64,000 nucleotides of DNA from BJGV01 sp964194745. Its GTDB lineage: Bacteria; Pseudomonadota; Gammaproteobacteria; Burkholderiales; Nitrosomonadaceae. The position numbers and the translations under genes are program-made. Below are positions 52,553 through 60,306 of the stretch, in pieces (the stretch's first letter is position 1; each line of letters begins with the position of its first letter). The stretch covers positions 434,001 to 498,000 of the forward strand of contig OZ252054.1 in assembly GCA_965248035.1 (NCBI GenBank). Reading direction: 5' to 3'. Below the pieces are notes generated by a model, which did no database searches, was not told the DNA's origin, and saw only the letters and a program-made list of their open reading frames with translations.

Positions 52553-53415
52553 GCGCCGTAGGGACCGGCCTCTTGGATTCGGCTGTGGATGTGCTTTTTG
52601 CTCACTCCCCACTCGTTCACCGCTTGATCCAGGGAGACGCCACACTCCGTGCTTCGATCACGAGAGAAAGCGTGGATTTAATTGTGACCTCTCCCCCCTA
52701 TAACGTTGGCAAAGCATATTCTGGTGCCCAACAAGATGATTCATTGCCCTACGACGCCTATTTGAACTTTTCTAAACAGTGGCTGACGAATTGTTTTCAT
52801 TGGACGAAATCGACCGGTCGCTTATGCGTCAATGTCTCGCTGGATAAAAACAAGAATGGCAAGCAACCGCTTTCAGCAGACATCACGCGATTAGCAATGG
52901 AGGCCGGGTGGTGCTATCATGCGACTATTCTGTGGAATGAAGGCAATATATCCCGTCACACGGCATGGGGGAGTTGGAAGTCAGCCAGCGCCCCTCATGT
53001 CATTGCCCCTGTGGAAACCATTATTGTGCTCTATAAAGATACGTGGAAACGTGAGCGCCCTGGAAACAACGATATTAGCGCCGAGGAATTTAAGGAATGG
53101 TCGTTGGGGTCATGGTCATTCAATGGAGAGAGCAGGAAACGGATTGGTCATGAGGCCCCATTTCCAAGAGAACTGCCGAAACGCTGCATCAAGATATTCT
53201 CGTTTATCGGGGACACGGTGTTTGATCCGTTTGTCGGATCGGGCACTACTATGATAGAAGCGATTCGACATGGTCGGCAAGCCATTGGTCTTGAGAAAGA
53301 GCCCAAATATTGTGAGCTGACCAGAGATCGGATTTTCAAGGAATGCAATCTCTCATTGAGGAAATCCTTACCGATAAGGCAGGGAAAATCTACTGCACCG
53401 TGTTGGAGCAGTTAA
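52549..53415 (+). CDS. DNA methyltransferase, IS passenger (copy C)
   Basis: 288 residues; TSPPYN at 47-52 and FDPFVGSGTTMIEA near 225. One copy-specific change (SRHTAWG instead of SRRTAWG). The coupled ATGA start makes its expression depend on transposase translation. Confidence 0.88.
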   Translation: MSAVGTGLLDSAVDVLFAHSPLVHRLIQGDATLRASITRESVDLIVTSPPYNVGKAYSGAQQDDSLPYDAYLNFSKQWLTNCFHWTKSTGRLCVNVSLDKNKNGKQPLSADITRLAMEAGWCYHATILWNEGNISRHTAWGSWKSASAPHVIAPVETIIVLYKDTWKRERPGNNDISAEEFKEWSLGSWSFNGESRKRIGHEAPFPRELPKRCIKIFSFIGDTVFDPFVGSGTTMIEAIRHGRQAIGLEKEPKYCELTRDRIFKECNLSLRKSLPIRQGKSTAPCWSS

Positions 53416-53600
53416 TCTATCAACGGCCCTCTCAAGATTGAGTCCGGGGAGGTGACTGGTCTCACAGCCTGCCTCCTCACCAATACCGATGCCTATGACA
53501 ACCTGCTTTCCACGCTGAAACAGCGAACATTTGAGTTAGCCAAACAGATTACCCCGTTACATCCGTTACATGGCAGTCCGGTAACAACTACATAAATCCC

Positions 53601-53608
53601 TTTTTTAT
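53601..53608 (+). repeat. flank octamer TTTTTTAT right of IS copy C
   Basis: Its reverse complement ATAAAAAA lies right of copy D (59779-59786). Confidence 0.8.
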
Positions 53609-53678
53609 TGGGCGCTCATATAACATTTGAAAACGTACTTTTCCGATTAACCCTTAATAATCATAGTTAGGAGAAATC

Positions 53679-53828
53679 ATGGCTAAAAGACGATTAAGGC
53701 AGATAACCCCAAGAGAGGCAAAGCCAATGAAGGGCGTGAAAAAGGGCATGAAGCAGATGACTAATGCTGAAAGCAGAAAGATGAAGACAAGTTTAAACAA
53801 GCTAAGTATGTCGAGAAAAAAATACTAA
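53679..53828 (+). CDS. small highly basic protein
   Basis: 49 residues, about one third Lys/Arg (MAKRRLRQITPREAKPMKGV at the start). Good RBS TTAGGAGAAATC. No family recognised; a nucleic-acid-binding role is possible from charge alone. Confidence 0.5.
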   Translation: MAKRRLRQITPREAKPMKGVKKGMKQMTNAESRKMKTSLNKLSMSRKKY

Positions 53829-53955
53829 GAAAAATCAATGGTTAGTTGTGCCTGTTAAATTAAATTTGCGGCTCGCATAGGAAAGCGTAGAGAGTAATAC
53901 CAATTACAGGAACAATCGCTTTTAGTATTTCTTCCATAATGCAGAATATAATAAA

Positions 53956-54162
53956 TTACTTAAATCGTTCAATTTTTTGATGAGTGATGTTATTTATTCG
54001 TTTTATGACTTCCTCTAGATCTTCTTTGATCTCTACAGTAGAAGGGGATGTTCCATTAAGGCGTAGAATTGTTCCACGTTTGGAAGGGAAAAAGCTAGCA
54101 ATATTCTCCATATTTACTATAATTTCTGCGCCGTTTTTTTGTGTTAGCGGTATAAGTATCAT
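53956..54162 (-). CDS. FlbD-like small protein
   Basis: 68 residues. The pattern MILIPLTQKNGAEIIVNMEN, then a short strand and LEEVIKRIN, resembles the flagellar FlbD-family fold (a small beta protein with a C-terminal helix). No flagellar gene is nearby, so the role is unknown. Confidence 0.5.
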   Translation of the reverse strand: MILIPLTQKNGAEIIVNMENIASFFPSKRGTILRLNGTSPSTVEIKEDLEEVIKRINNITHQKIERFK

Positions 54163-54684
54163 TTTCTTTTTCCCTTGTGGATATTCAAGCCGCAGTTTCT
54201 AGCTCCTTGTAGGGTTTGAGGATTTCAAGCCTACTTCCTATCTCTTACATTTAGAGCATTTTCTATGAGGCATAACGAAGAGGGTATGCAATGGTTTTCT
54301 TTTTAACACTTTTGCTCATAGTTGAGAATATGGACAACTATGTGTAGAAATGCAATACATTTTCGAGTTCGTGGATTTTCTTAATAAATAGGTAACTATA
54401 GAGGACGTCAAGCACCAGGTTGGCTGAACAAAAGAGAATATCAATTAGACGGCTTTGTATATATGTTCCTACACATCAGAATTGAAGTCCAGCGCAGGAA
54501 CTTTTGATTTCAGCCAATATCTAATAAATATAACGGACATGTAAAACCATCAATGGGTAATATTCTTTGAGACTATAGAGATGTTTTTGAAGGTGTTTAC
54601 TGACCAGAATGAGAGAAGTGATACGGAGGCACATGATCAAATTGGTCATTTTCTTGAACATCTCAATCCATAAAGGAGGTAATT
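54163..54684. other. 522-bp region without a clear gene
   Basis: AT-rich. A 30-codon plus-strand frame starts at ATG 54581 (MFLKVFTDQNERSDTEAHDQ) and ends at 54673, overlapping the RBS of the next small gene; it may be a short gene or a remnant. Nothing else seen. Confidence 0.35.
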
Positions 54685-54762
54685 ATGGACTTAATGACGA
54701 TTCTTATAGCAGTTGTATTTGTCATTTTGTTATGTTCTAAGCAAAAGGATGGGCGACATTGA
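54685..54762 (+). CDS. 25-residue putative membrane peptide
   Basis: MDLMTILIAVVFVILLCSKQ followed by a charged end: one transmembrane helix with a positive tail. A strong RBS (AAAGGAGG) lies 7 bp before the ATG, the main argument that it is translated. Too short for family assignment. Confidence 0.4.
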   Translation: MDLMTILIAVVFVILLCSKQKDGRH

Positions 54763-54848
54763 ACCCGATCATGAGACCTTGGGTAGGGCTACTGGCAAGG
54801 AGGATTTTCTAACTACAACACACAGAATCCCGAACTAATGGCTCAATT

Positions 54849-54900
54849 AGCCGATGCTTTTGCGATTAGTGTGTTTGTCCGGTGCATCGGCTTTTCTTTC
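54849..54900 (+). terminator. terminator-like hairpin
   Basis: 9-bp stem AGCCGATGC/GCATCGGCT with a 26-nt loop, followed by TTTTCTTTC. The large loop makes it weaker than a standard terminator. Confidence 0.5.
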
Positions 54901-54941
54901 TGGTTATTGGGACGTTAACTCAGCGCTTTTGAACCTAACTT

Positions 54942-54975
54942 TGAATGCTCCCTTTTGGCACAAAGCAGACACTCA
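54942..54975. repeat. 34-bp palindromic repeat
   Basis: TGAATGCTCCCTTTTGGCAC with complementary arm AAAGCAGACACTCA; slightly diverged family member. Confidence 0.8.
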
Positions 54976-55009
54976 ACTAACTAACAATAGTTTTCAATGT
55001 TGGTGGGCG

Positions 55010-55060
55010 GGGTACACCTAGCCTTGGATTAGGCTATTCCCCCTAAACTAGGTACTCTCT
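55010..55060. repeat. GGTACACCTAGCCTTGGATT repeat, copy 1
   Basis: Shares GGGTACAC-TAG-CTTGGATTA-GC and a C-run with 57716-57749. Interior imperfect dyad (CCTAGCC...GGCTA). Confidence 0.5.
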
Positions 55061-55157
55061 CCTCTTTGCTTTTCTCAATTTTGCGAAAAAATTTTCCAGA
55101 AGGAAAATCAGTGAATGACCACTTTCGACTCAATAAAGGTGAGCTATTAACTAAAAG

Positions 55158-55430
55158 CTAAAGTTGGCCTACACCCTCATCACGCAATGTTTGCTCACTA
55201 ACAGTTCCAATCTTGCAGCACTCTAATAGCTTTGCATCCACAGCAACAGACGGAACCCTGGTCACACCATATTCTTTAGCTTTCTCACGACCAACATTGT
55301 CGTTACTACCTTTGTTCAAATCATAAATGATAACTTCACATGATGGACTCGCTACCTTGTTTACCAGTTCAATAACTGGTTCACATAGTGGACAACCGCT
55401 TGTGAAAACTTCAACTTTTCTTTTAGCCAT
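55158..55430 (-). CDS. thioredoxin/glutaredoxin-like small protein
   Basis: 90 residues. Redox motif CPLC in VEVFTSGCPLCEPVIEL, a cis-Pro region VTRVPSVAVDAK and an extra vicinal Cys pair LLECCKIG. Cytoplasmic by lack of signal peptide. It is divergent from merR, and its own promoter carries a MerR-type operator, so it is probably part of the metal response, for example thiol chemistry with Hg(II). Confidence 0.8.
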   Translation of the reverse strand: MAKRKVEVFTSGCPLCEPVIELVNKVASPSCEVIIYDLNKGSNDNVGREKAKEYGVTRVPSVAVDAKLLECCKIGTVSEQTLRDEGVGQL

Positions 55431-55458
55431 TTTGATCTCCTATAATTGTTACAGCGCC

Positions 55459-55489
55459 ACCATAAGGGCTATACAGCGTATAGGGTCAA
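55459..55489 (-). promoter_or_regulatory. MerR-type promoter for the thioredoxin-like gene
   Basis: Minus strand: -35 TTGACC (55484-55489), -10 TATGGT (55459-55464), 19-bp spacer containing the dyad CTATAC/GTATAG. An elongated 19-20-bp spacer with a palindrome is the hallmark of promoters activated by MerR-family regulators. Confidence 0.7.
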
Positions 55490-55540
55490 TACTTTATTTT
55501 GAGTTGTAAGCGTAGTGCAATTACATGAGTTATTTTGCTC

Positions 55541-55572
55541 GTGACCCTATACCTATATATAGGGTTTATACT
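55541..55572 (+). promoter_or_regulatory. MerR-type promoter for merR and the mer genes
   Basis: -35 GTGACC (55541-55546), -10 TATACT (55567-55572), 20-bp spacer containing the dyad ACCCTATA/TATAGGGT. The merR ATG at 55579 lies 6 bp after the -10, so the transcript would be nearly or fully leaderless. Confidence 0.7.
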
Positions 55573-55578
55573 GTTTAC

Positions 55579-55992
55579 ATGGTAAATACCAATAGGAAAT
55601 CATATACGGCTGGACAGTTGGCAAAGGTGGCAAACGTTAACATTCAAACTGTGCGTTTCTATGATAGGCAAGGTATCTTGAAACCGGCCTCAAGGACCGA
55701 AGCAGGTTACCGTATCTATGACAAGGAAGGGGTAAAACGTTTGAATTTCATTATTCAAGCCAAAGAATTGGGCTTTAGCCTGAAAGAAATTAAGGAATTC
55801 TTAGAACTACGGGTGCAGTCTGTTCAAACCTGTGACCGTGTCAGGAAAAAAACAACCGAAAAACTGAAAGATATTCAAAATAAGATTGCTCACTTGAAGA
55901 AACTAGAGAAGACGTTTAGAGGTCTAATTGGTAATTGTGAGAACCGTGTTATTTCAAACCAGTGTCCAATCCTGGAAAAAATGGAAGTATAA
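55579..55992 (+). CDS. merR: MerR mercury-responsive regulator
   Basis: 137 residues from ATG 55579. N-terminal winged helix (YTAGQLAKVANVNIQTVRFY), dimerisation helix, and three Cys at 85, 120 and 129. The 35- and 9-residue spacings equal those of the Hg(II)-binding Cys 82, 117 and 126 of Tn501/Tn21 MerR, which separates it from CadR/ZntR-type relatives. An upstream in-frame start at 55525 would overlap the promoter and is rejected. It is followed 2 bp later by the transporter gene. Confidence 0.88.
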   Translation: MVNTNRKSYTAGQLAKVANVNIQTVRFYDRQGILKPASRTEAGYRIYDKEGVKRLNFIIQAKELGFSLKEIKEFLELRVQSVQTCDRVRKKTTEKLKDIQNKIAHLKKLEKTFRGLIGNCENRVISNQCPILEKMEV

Positions 55993-55993
55993 A

Positions 55994-56671
55994 TTGGCTG
56001 AAGTAAAATTTATCTATTTTGAAGGATGCCCAAATGCTGACAAGACAAGGACAGCATTAAAAACTATTGGTATTGACTTTGATGATGTCAATCAAGGTGA
56101 TTTACCTGAAAACAGCATCTTTAGAAACTACTCATCACCTACAATTCTTCAAGGTAACAATGTCATTTTTGGTTGTGCAACGGTTCAAGGAAGGGGTGGA
56201 TGTTCCCTTGAAGTTCCTAGCATTGATGAACTAAAGAACAAACTCGGCACAGCAGTAAGTAGCAATAAAAAAAATGGTTTTCTTTCAGGGATTGGTTCCT
56301 TCGGTGCAGCCCTAACCGTCGGGCTATGTCCAGTTTGTATTCCAGCTATTGGTGCCTTTCTAGCTTCAATTGGACTTGGATTCATAGTACAAGAATCTGT
56401 GTTGCGTCCTGTTCTCTTTATATTTTTAGCTGTTGCAATTAGTGGTCTTCTTTGGTCCTATTTGAAAGAACACAGAAATGTGTGGCCATTGATTGGTGGG
56501 ATATTGATGGGGATTACCTTATATGTTGGCCGCTACGTGTACTTGGGTTCTGTTATCAATCAAGTCTTAATGTATGGCGGGATAGCTGGAATCATTGCTG
56601 TTTGTATTTGGAACTTGAAACTTCGGAAATCCGCATCTTGCCCAGCCTGTGAAGTAAAGGAGCCAGCATGA
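55994..56671 (+). CDS. MerT/MerC-like mercury transporter with N-terminal thioredoxin-like domain
   Basis: 225 residues from TTG 55994. Residues 1-80 look like a thioredoxin/MerP-type soluble domain (FIYFEGCPNADKTRTAL, then a Cys pair separated by several residues, FGCATVQGRGGC). Residues about 95-215 hold four membrane helices with GLCPVCIPAIGAFLAS, equivalent to the Cys-bearing first helix of Mer transporters. A C-terminal CPAC follows (ASCPACEVKE). Likely imports Hg(II) to the cytoplasm. It overlaps merP by 4 bp. Confidence 0.72.
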   Translation: MAEVKFIYFEGCPNADKTRTALKTIGIDFDDVNQGDLPENSIFRNYSSPTILQGNNVIFGCATVQGRGGCSLEVPSIDELKNKLGTAVSSNKKNGFLSGIGSFGAALTVGLCPVCIPAIGAFLASIGLGFIVQESVLRPVLFIFLAVAISGLLWSYLKEHRNVWPLIGGILMGITLYVGRYVYLGSVINQVLMYGGIAGIIAVCIWNLKLRKSASCPACEVKEPA

Positions 56672-56976
56672 AAAAACTTATTATTGCCTCCATGTTGATG
56701 TTTGCAACTATGGCCTTTACTGATGAAAAAAAATTGACCGTGAAGATTGACGGAATGACTTGCCCATCCTGTGCAGCTACAGTTGAGAGTCAATTCGAGA
56801 AATTGGATGCTGTGGACTCTGTTGATATAAGCCTGACAAAAGGTACTGTCACGGTCACATTGAAAGAAGGAAAGAACCTGAACGAAAATGATGTGAAAAA
56901 TGCAGTTAAGGATGCGGGTTTCAAAGTTATTGAAGCTAGAGAAGCTAGGACTGAGCTTGTGTCTAAGCCCGACTAG
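56668..56976 (+). CDS. merP: MerP-like periplasmic metal-binding protein
   Basis: 102 residues. Signal peptide (MKKLIIASMLMFATMAFTDE), then a single heavy-metal-associated domain with GMTCPSCAATVESQFEKL (metal-binding CxxC). It hands Hg(II) to the membrane transporter in known systems. No mercuric reductase (merA) follows; a palindromic repeat and an unrelated gene come next. Confidence 0.85.
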   Translation: MKKLIIASMLMFATMAFTDEKKLTVKIDGMTCPSCAATVESQFEKLDAVDSVDISLTKGTVTVTLKEGKNLNENDVKNAVKDAGFKVIEAREARTELVSKPD

Positions 56977-56984
56977 AAATGGAT

Positions 56985-57018
56985 TGAATGTCCGCTTTCG
57001 ACCCAATGCGGACATTCA
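56985..57018. repeat. 34-bp palindromic repeat
   Basis: TGAATGTCCGCTTTCGACCC with complementary arm AATGCGGACATTCA; lies just after merP and may also act as its transcription end. Confidence 0.85.
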
Positions 57019-57104
57019 TATTTGTACCGGTGTAATACTAGTGCGAGAGAGGCTGCATTAAAATTAATAGTAGTTTTTTCATGTTTTGTTTTCCCATTCA
57101 CTCT

Positions 57105-57497
57105 TCACTTCAACCAACAGGCGTATTTTAAAAGAGGTGTGTCTACGCTATCTGGTACGATTGGCGACCATTTTTCAGAAGTATAGTAGGAACGAATTAT
57201 TTCACCTGCGCCCATATTTCCAGCATATAAAACGCTATAAAGGATTCGCGTTTGTTCTTCCTTGCAGTCGTACTCTGTATGCAACTTTGCTGATATATAT
57301 TTCTTATCGCTTGAATTCACAGCCTTCTTTAAGTCTATCAATTCCCACACTTTAACCTTGTTACTGGATTTGCGAATAATGTCGGAATTGATGTAATAGC
57401 TGGCACCAGTAGCTTTGTTATCGACAATATGAACCCACTCCGCCACTGCACTAGTACTTACAACAGCTAGTAGTATCATCAAAATAGCTTTATGCAT
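57105..57497 (-). CDS. surface-adhesin E-like exported protein
   Basis: 130 residues. Signal peptide (MHKAILMILLAVVSTSAVAE), then EWVHIVDNKATGASYYINSD, LHTEYDCKEEQTRILYS and a C-terminal YACWLK; the two Cys probably form a disulphide. It resembles the small surface-adhesin protein E-like family. The paralogue at 50026-50420 is frameshifted. Confidence 0.7.
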   Translation of the reverse strand: MHKAILMILLAVVSTSAVAEWVHIVDNKATGASYYINSDIIRKSSNKVKVWELIDLKKAVNSSDKKYISAKLHTEYDCKEEQTRILYSVLYAGNMGAGEIIRSYYTSEKWSPIVPDSVDTPLLKYACWLK

Positions 57498-57715
57498 TGC
57501 AATTCCTTAGTTGTATTCTAGTTAGCTATCAGTCTAATACCTTTATCTCACGGTAAAATCCTATACTGGGAGCCCGTAGTTGTATTATCAGATAAATTCT
57601 TTTTCAATTTATCAACAAATCTATCATGCTTGGAGTCTATAGCAATGTGATTTATTGCCCTTCTTGCCAGTTATTTATCTACAAGTGTCCCATGACAAAA
57701 TTATATTAGAACTAG

Positions 57716-57749
57716 TGGGGGTACACTTAGTCTTGGATTAAGCCACCCC
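57716..57749. repeat. GGTACACTTAGTCTTGGATT repeat, copy 2 (cut by IS copy D)
   Basis: Similar to 55010-55060. Its continuation appears to lie right of IS copy B (48019 onward, TTATCAAAGAAGTACC), as predicted if the two ends were once joined. Confidence 0.45.
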
Positions 57750-57757
57750 TTATCAAA
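57750..57757 (+). repeat. flank octamer TTATCAAA left of IS copy D
   Basis: Identical to the octamer right of copy B (48019-48026). Confidence 0.85.
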
Positions 57758-57942
57758 GGGATTTATGTAGTTGTTACCGGACTGCCATGTAACGGATGTA
57801 ACGGGGTAATCTGTTTGGCTAACTCAAATGTTCGCTGTTTCAGCGTGGAAAGCAGGTTGTCATAGGCATCGGTATTGGCGAGGAGGCAGGCTGTGAGACC
57901 AGTCACCTCCCCGGACTCAATCTTGAGAGGGCCGTTGATAGA

Positions 57943-58821
57943 TTAACTGCTCCAACACGGCGCAGTAGATTTTCCCTGCCTTATCGGTAAGGATTTCCTC
58001 AATGAGAGATTGCATTCCTTGAAAATCCGATCTCTGGTCAGCTCACAATATTTGGGCTCTTTCTCAAGACCAATGGCTTGCCGACCATGTCGGATCGCTT
58101 CTATCATAGTAGTGCCCATAGTAGTGCCCGATCCGACAAACGGATCAAACACCGTGTCCCCGATAAACGAGAATATCTTGATGCAGCGTTTCGGCAGTTC
58201 TCTTGGAAATGGGGTCTCATGACCAATCCGTTTCCTGCTCTCTCCATTGAATGACCATGACCCCAACGACCATTCCTTAAATTCCTCGGCGCTAATATCG
58301 TTGTTTCCAGGGCGCTCACGTTTCCACGTATCTTTATAGAGCACAATAATGGTTTCCACAGGGGCAATGACATGAGGGGCGCTGGCTGACTTCCAACTCC
58401 CCCATGCCGTGCGACGGGATATATTGCCTTCATTCCACAGAATAGTCGCATGATAGCACCACCCGGCCTCCATTGCTAATCGCGTGATGTCTGCTGAAAG
58501 CGGTTGCTTGCCATTCTTGTTTTTATCCAGCGAGACATTGACGCATAAGCGACCGGTCGATTTCGTCCAATGAAAACAATTCGTCAGCCACTGTTTAGAA
58601 AAGTTCAAATAGGCGTCGTAGGGCAATGAATCATCTTGTTGGGCACCAGAATATGCTTTGCCAACGTTATAGGGGGGAGAGGTCACAATTAAATCCACGC
58701 TTTCTCTCGTGATCGAAGCACGGAGTGTGGCGTCTCCCTGGATCAAGCGGTGAACGAGTGGGGAGTGAGCAAAAAGCACATCCACAGCCGAATCCAAGAG
58801 GCCGGTCCCTACGGCGCTCAT
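57943..58821 (-). CDS. DNA methyltransferase, IS passenger (copy D)
   Basis: 292 residues, with the GTTM insertion after FDPFVGSGTTM and Thr in GHETPFP, both shared with copy A. Otherwise as the other copies. Confidence 0.88.
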   Translation of the reverse strand: MSAVGTGLLDSAVDVLFAHSPLVHRLIQGDATLRASITRESVDLIVTSPPYNVGKAYSGAQQDDSLPYDAYLNFSKQWLTNCFHWTKSTGRLCVNVSLDKNKNGKQPLSADITRLAMEAGWCYHATILWNEGNISRRTAWGSWKSASAPHVIAPVETIIVLYKDTWKRERPGNNDISAEEFKEWSLGSWSFNGESRKRIGHETPFPRELPKRCIKIFSFIGDTVFDPFVGSGTTMGTTMIEAIRHGRQAIGLEKEPKYCELTRDRIFKECNLSLRKSLPIRQGKSTAPCWSS

Positions 58822-59712
58822 TGGACAAGCCCCTGATACGTTAAGCGTTTGCCAATGGCCGCATCACAGACGCTTTCAATGCGGTGCATGGTCTCCCGGC
58901 CACAACGTCCTTCATTGAGCCTGAACGAAAATTCATGAATATAACGCGATAAATGCTTGACGGATACTTGATGGAATGTGCCGTTCAGTCCACGTTTTAA
59001 GACCGCCCAAACGCTCTCAATGCCAATGGTTTACGGCTTGGTGCTGATAGCCTTTACGCTCAATGCCTCGATAGGCGGCATGGTCATCCGTATAGAGCGT
59101 GCTGCCTATTTCTATCGCCTCTTGAATCTCCGTCCACAGCGTAAGCCGATCCGTCGCAGGCACTGGCAGGGCCACGGTCTTGCCACCACGCTCCCTCATG
59201 CCGAGGACGGGTTGTTTGCCAACTGTCCCGGCTTTCGGTTTATCCCCTTTCTTCCAGTGCTTGTTCCGTTCTTTCCCGCCCACATACGTTTCGTCGATTT
59301 CTACGATTCCTGAGAGACGGGTAAGATCGCCACGGCAAGCCTCTCGAATCCGATGCAACGCAAACCAGGCGGACTTATACGTGACCCCAATTTCTTTGCT
59401 TAATTGCATAGCGCTAATGCTCTTTCGAGAAGTCATGACGGTGTAAATGGCATAGAGCCATTTGTGAAGTCGAATGTGTGATTTTTCAAAAATGGAACCG
59501 GTCCGAACACTAAAATGCTTGCCGCATCCTCGACAGTCATACATCCCTTTTCGTTTTCCCGATCTTGTATAGACCGATAGGCTTTGACATGTCGGGCAAG
59601 ACACACCATATTTCCAGCAACGATCCTCAAGGTACTGTCGTGCGGTTTCCTCGTCAGGAAACATTTCCATCAACTGGTAGACACTGATTGCAGTATTGAT
59701 CTTATAAGGCAT
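58811..59712 (-). pseudogene. IS1595 transposase, 38-bp deletion (copy D)
   Basis: Truncated at residue 231 by the same 38-bp deletion as copy B, but carrying the Cys variant (EDRCWKYG) of copy A at its N-terminal side. Catalytic core incomplete. Confidence 0.88.
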
Positions 59713-59778
59713 GGCATCCTCCTCTCATGATAAGAGAATTATACCACAATATTTTCCGGTGTAAAGTATATAGTTCCC

Positions 59779-59786
59779 ATAAAAAA
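59779..59786 (+). repeat. flank octamer ATAAAAAA right of IS copy D
   Basis: Reverse complement of the octamer right of copy C (TTTTTTAT, 53601-53608). Confidence 0.8.
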
Positions 59787-60306
59787 CCCCTGCCATTTCT
59801 GACAAGGGACATTACAACCTTTAGGGTGCACCCCTCCAGTAATTTCATTGTAAAGAAAAAACAACAAGAATCAAACTATTATTGCAATTATATTCCTATG
59901 GTCAGACTTTAATTGCTGAAGTCAAAGCTCAACGTCTGATTTGTGCCAAAAGCAGACATTCATATTTGCCCATGCCGGACGTATCAGACTTGGTGTGATC
60001 GGGTTCTGGGTCGTCAGGGCTGTAGGGCTCGCGGTACCAAAGGCGACATTTCATTTAAGAATCTTGACGATTCCTAAGCGTGATATTTTATTTTATGAAC
60101 TGTATAGCAACTGTCATAGCCCTAGCTTTTTTACCATTCACTTATTTGTACTTTCTTTCGCTAACATGAATCAAATTTCTACGTCAGTAGGTCTAATACT
60201 TGACTAATTAAGTAGACTATACGATATTTGTTTGGATTACTTAGCAACTCAACAACACTACCGAAACTAAATGGTCATTATCGTAGTTTGAATTACTTGG
60301 GAAGTT
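59787..60306. other. 520-bp region between IS copy D and nadA
   Basis: Contains one palindromic repeat (59933-59962). An 88-codon plus-strand frame (59941-60207) shows no protein-like pattern and was not accepted. The nadA promoter should lie in the last 100 bp. Confidence 0.4.
59933..59962. repeat. palindromic repeat (reverse orientation)
   Basis: CGTCTGATTTGTGCC with arm AAAAGCAGACATTCA; same family as 49950, 54942 and 56985. Confidence 0.75.

Larger units (their letters stand above)
51554..53600 (+). mobile_element. IS1595-family methyltransferase element, copy C
   Basis: 2,047 bp in the opposite orientation to copies A, B and D. Intact transposase and 288-residue methyltransferase; it lacks both the 12-bp duplication and the 38-bp deletion, so it is the least altered copy. 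Flanking octamers differ from each other. Confidence 0.93.
54763..55157. other. 395-bp intergenic region with repeats and a terminator-like hairpin
   Basis: Holds an inverted repeat AGCCGATGC/GCATCGGCT (54849-54857, 54884-54892) followed by TTTTCTTTC, the 34-bp palindromic repeat at 54942-54975, and a GGGGTACACCTAGCCTTGGA repeat at about 55010-55060 that recurs near 57716. No gene. Confidence 0.5.
57758..59778 (-). mobile_element. IS1595-family methyltransferase element, copy D
   Basis: 2,021 bp, same orientation as A and B. It has both the 12-bp methyltransferase duplication (as in A) and the 38-bp transposase deletion (as in B). Flanking octamers do not match each other. Confidence 0.92.

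Noticed and set aside
51546..53608. Copy C as an insertion with a one-mismatch target duplication
   Set aside because: The two flanks (ATAAAAAT and TTTTTTAT) are not direct repeats. They resemble each other only as inverted sequence, while each has a perfect partner beside another copy.
59941..60207. 88-codon open frame downstream of IS copy D
   Set aside because: It begins inside the palindromic repeat, has no ribosome-binding site and shows no protein-like pattern or family resemblance.
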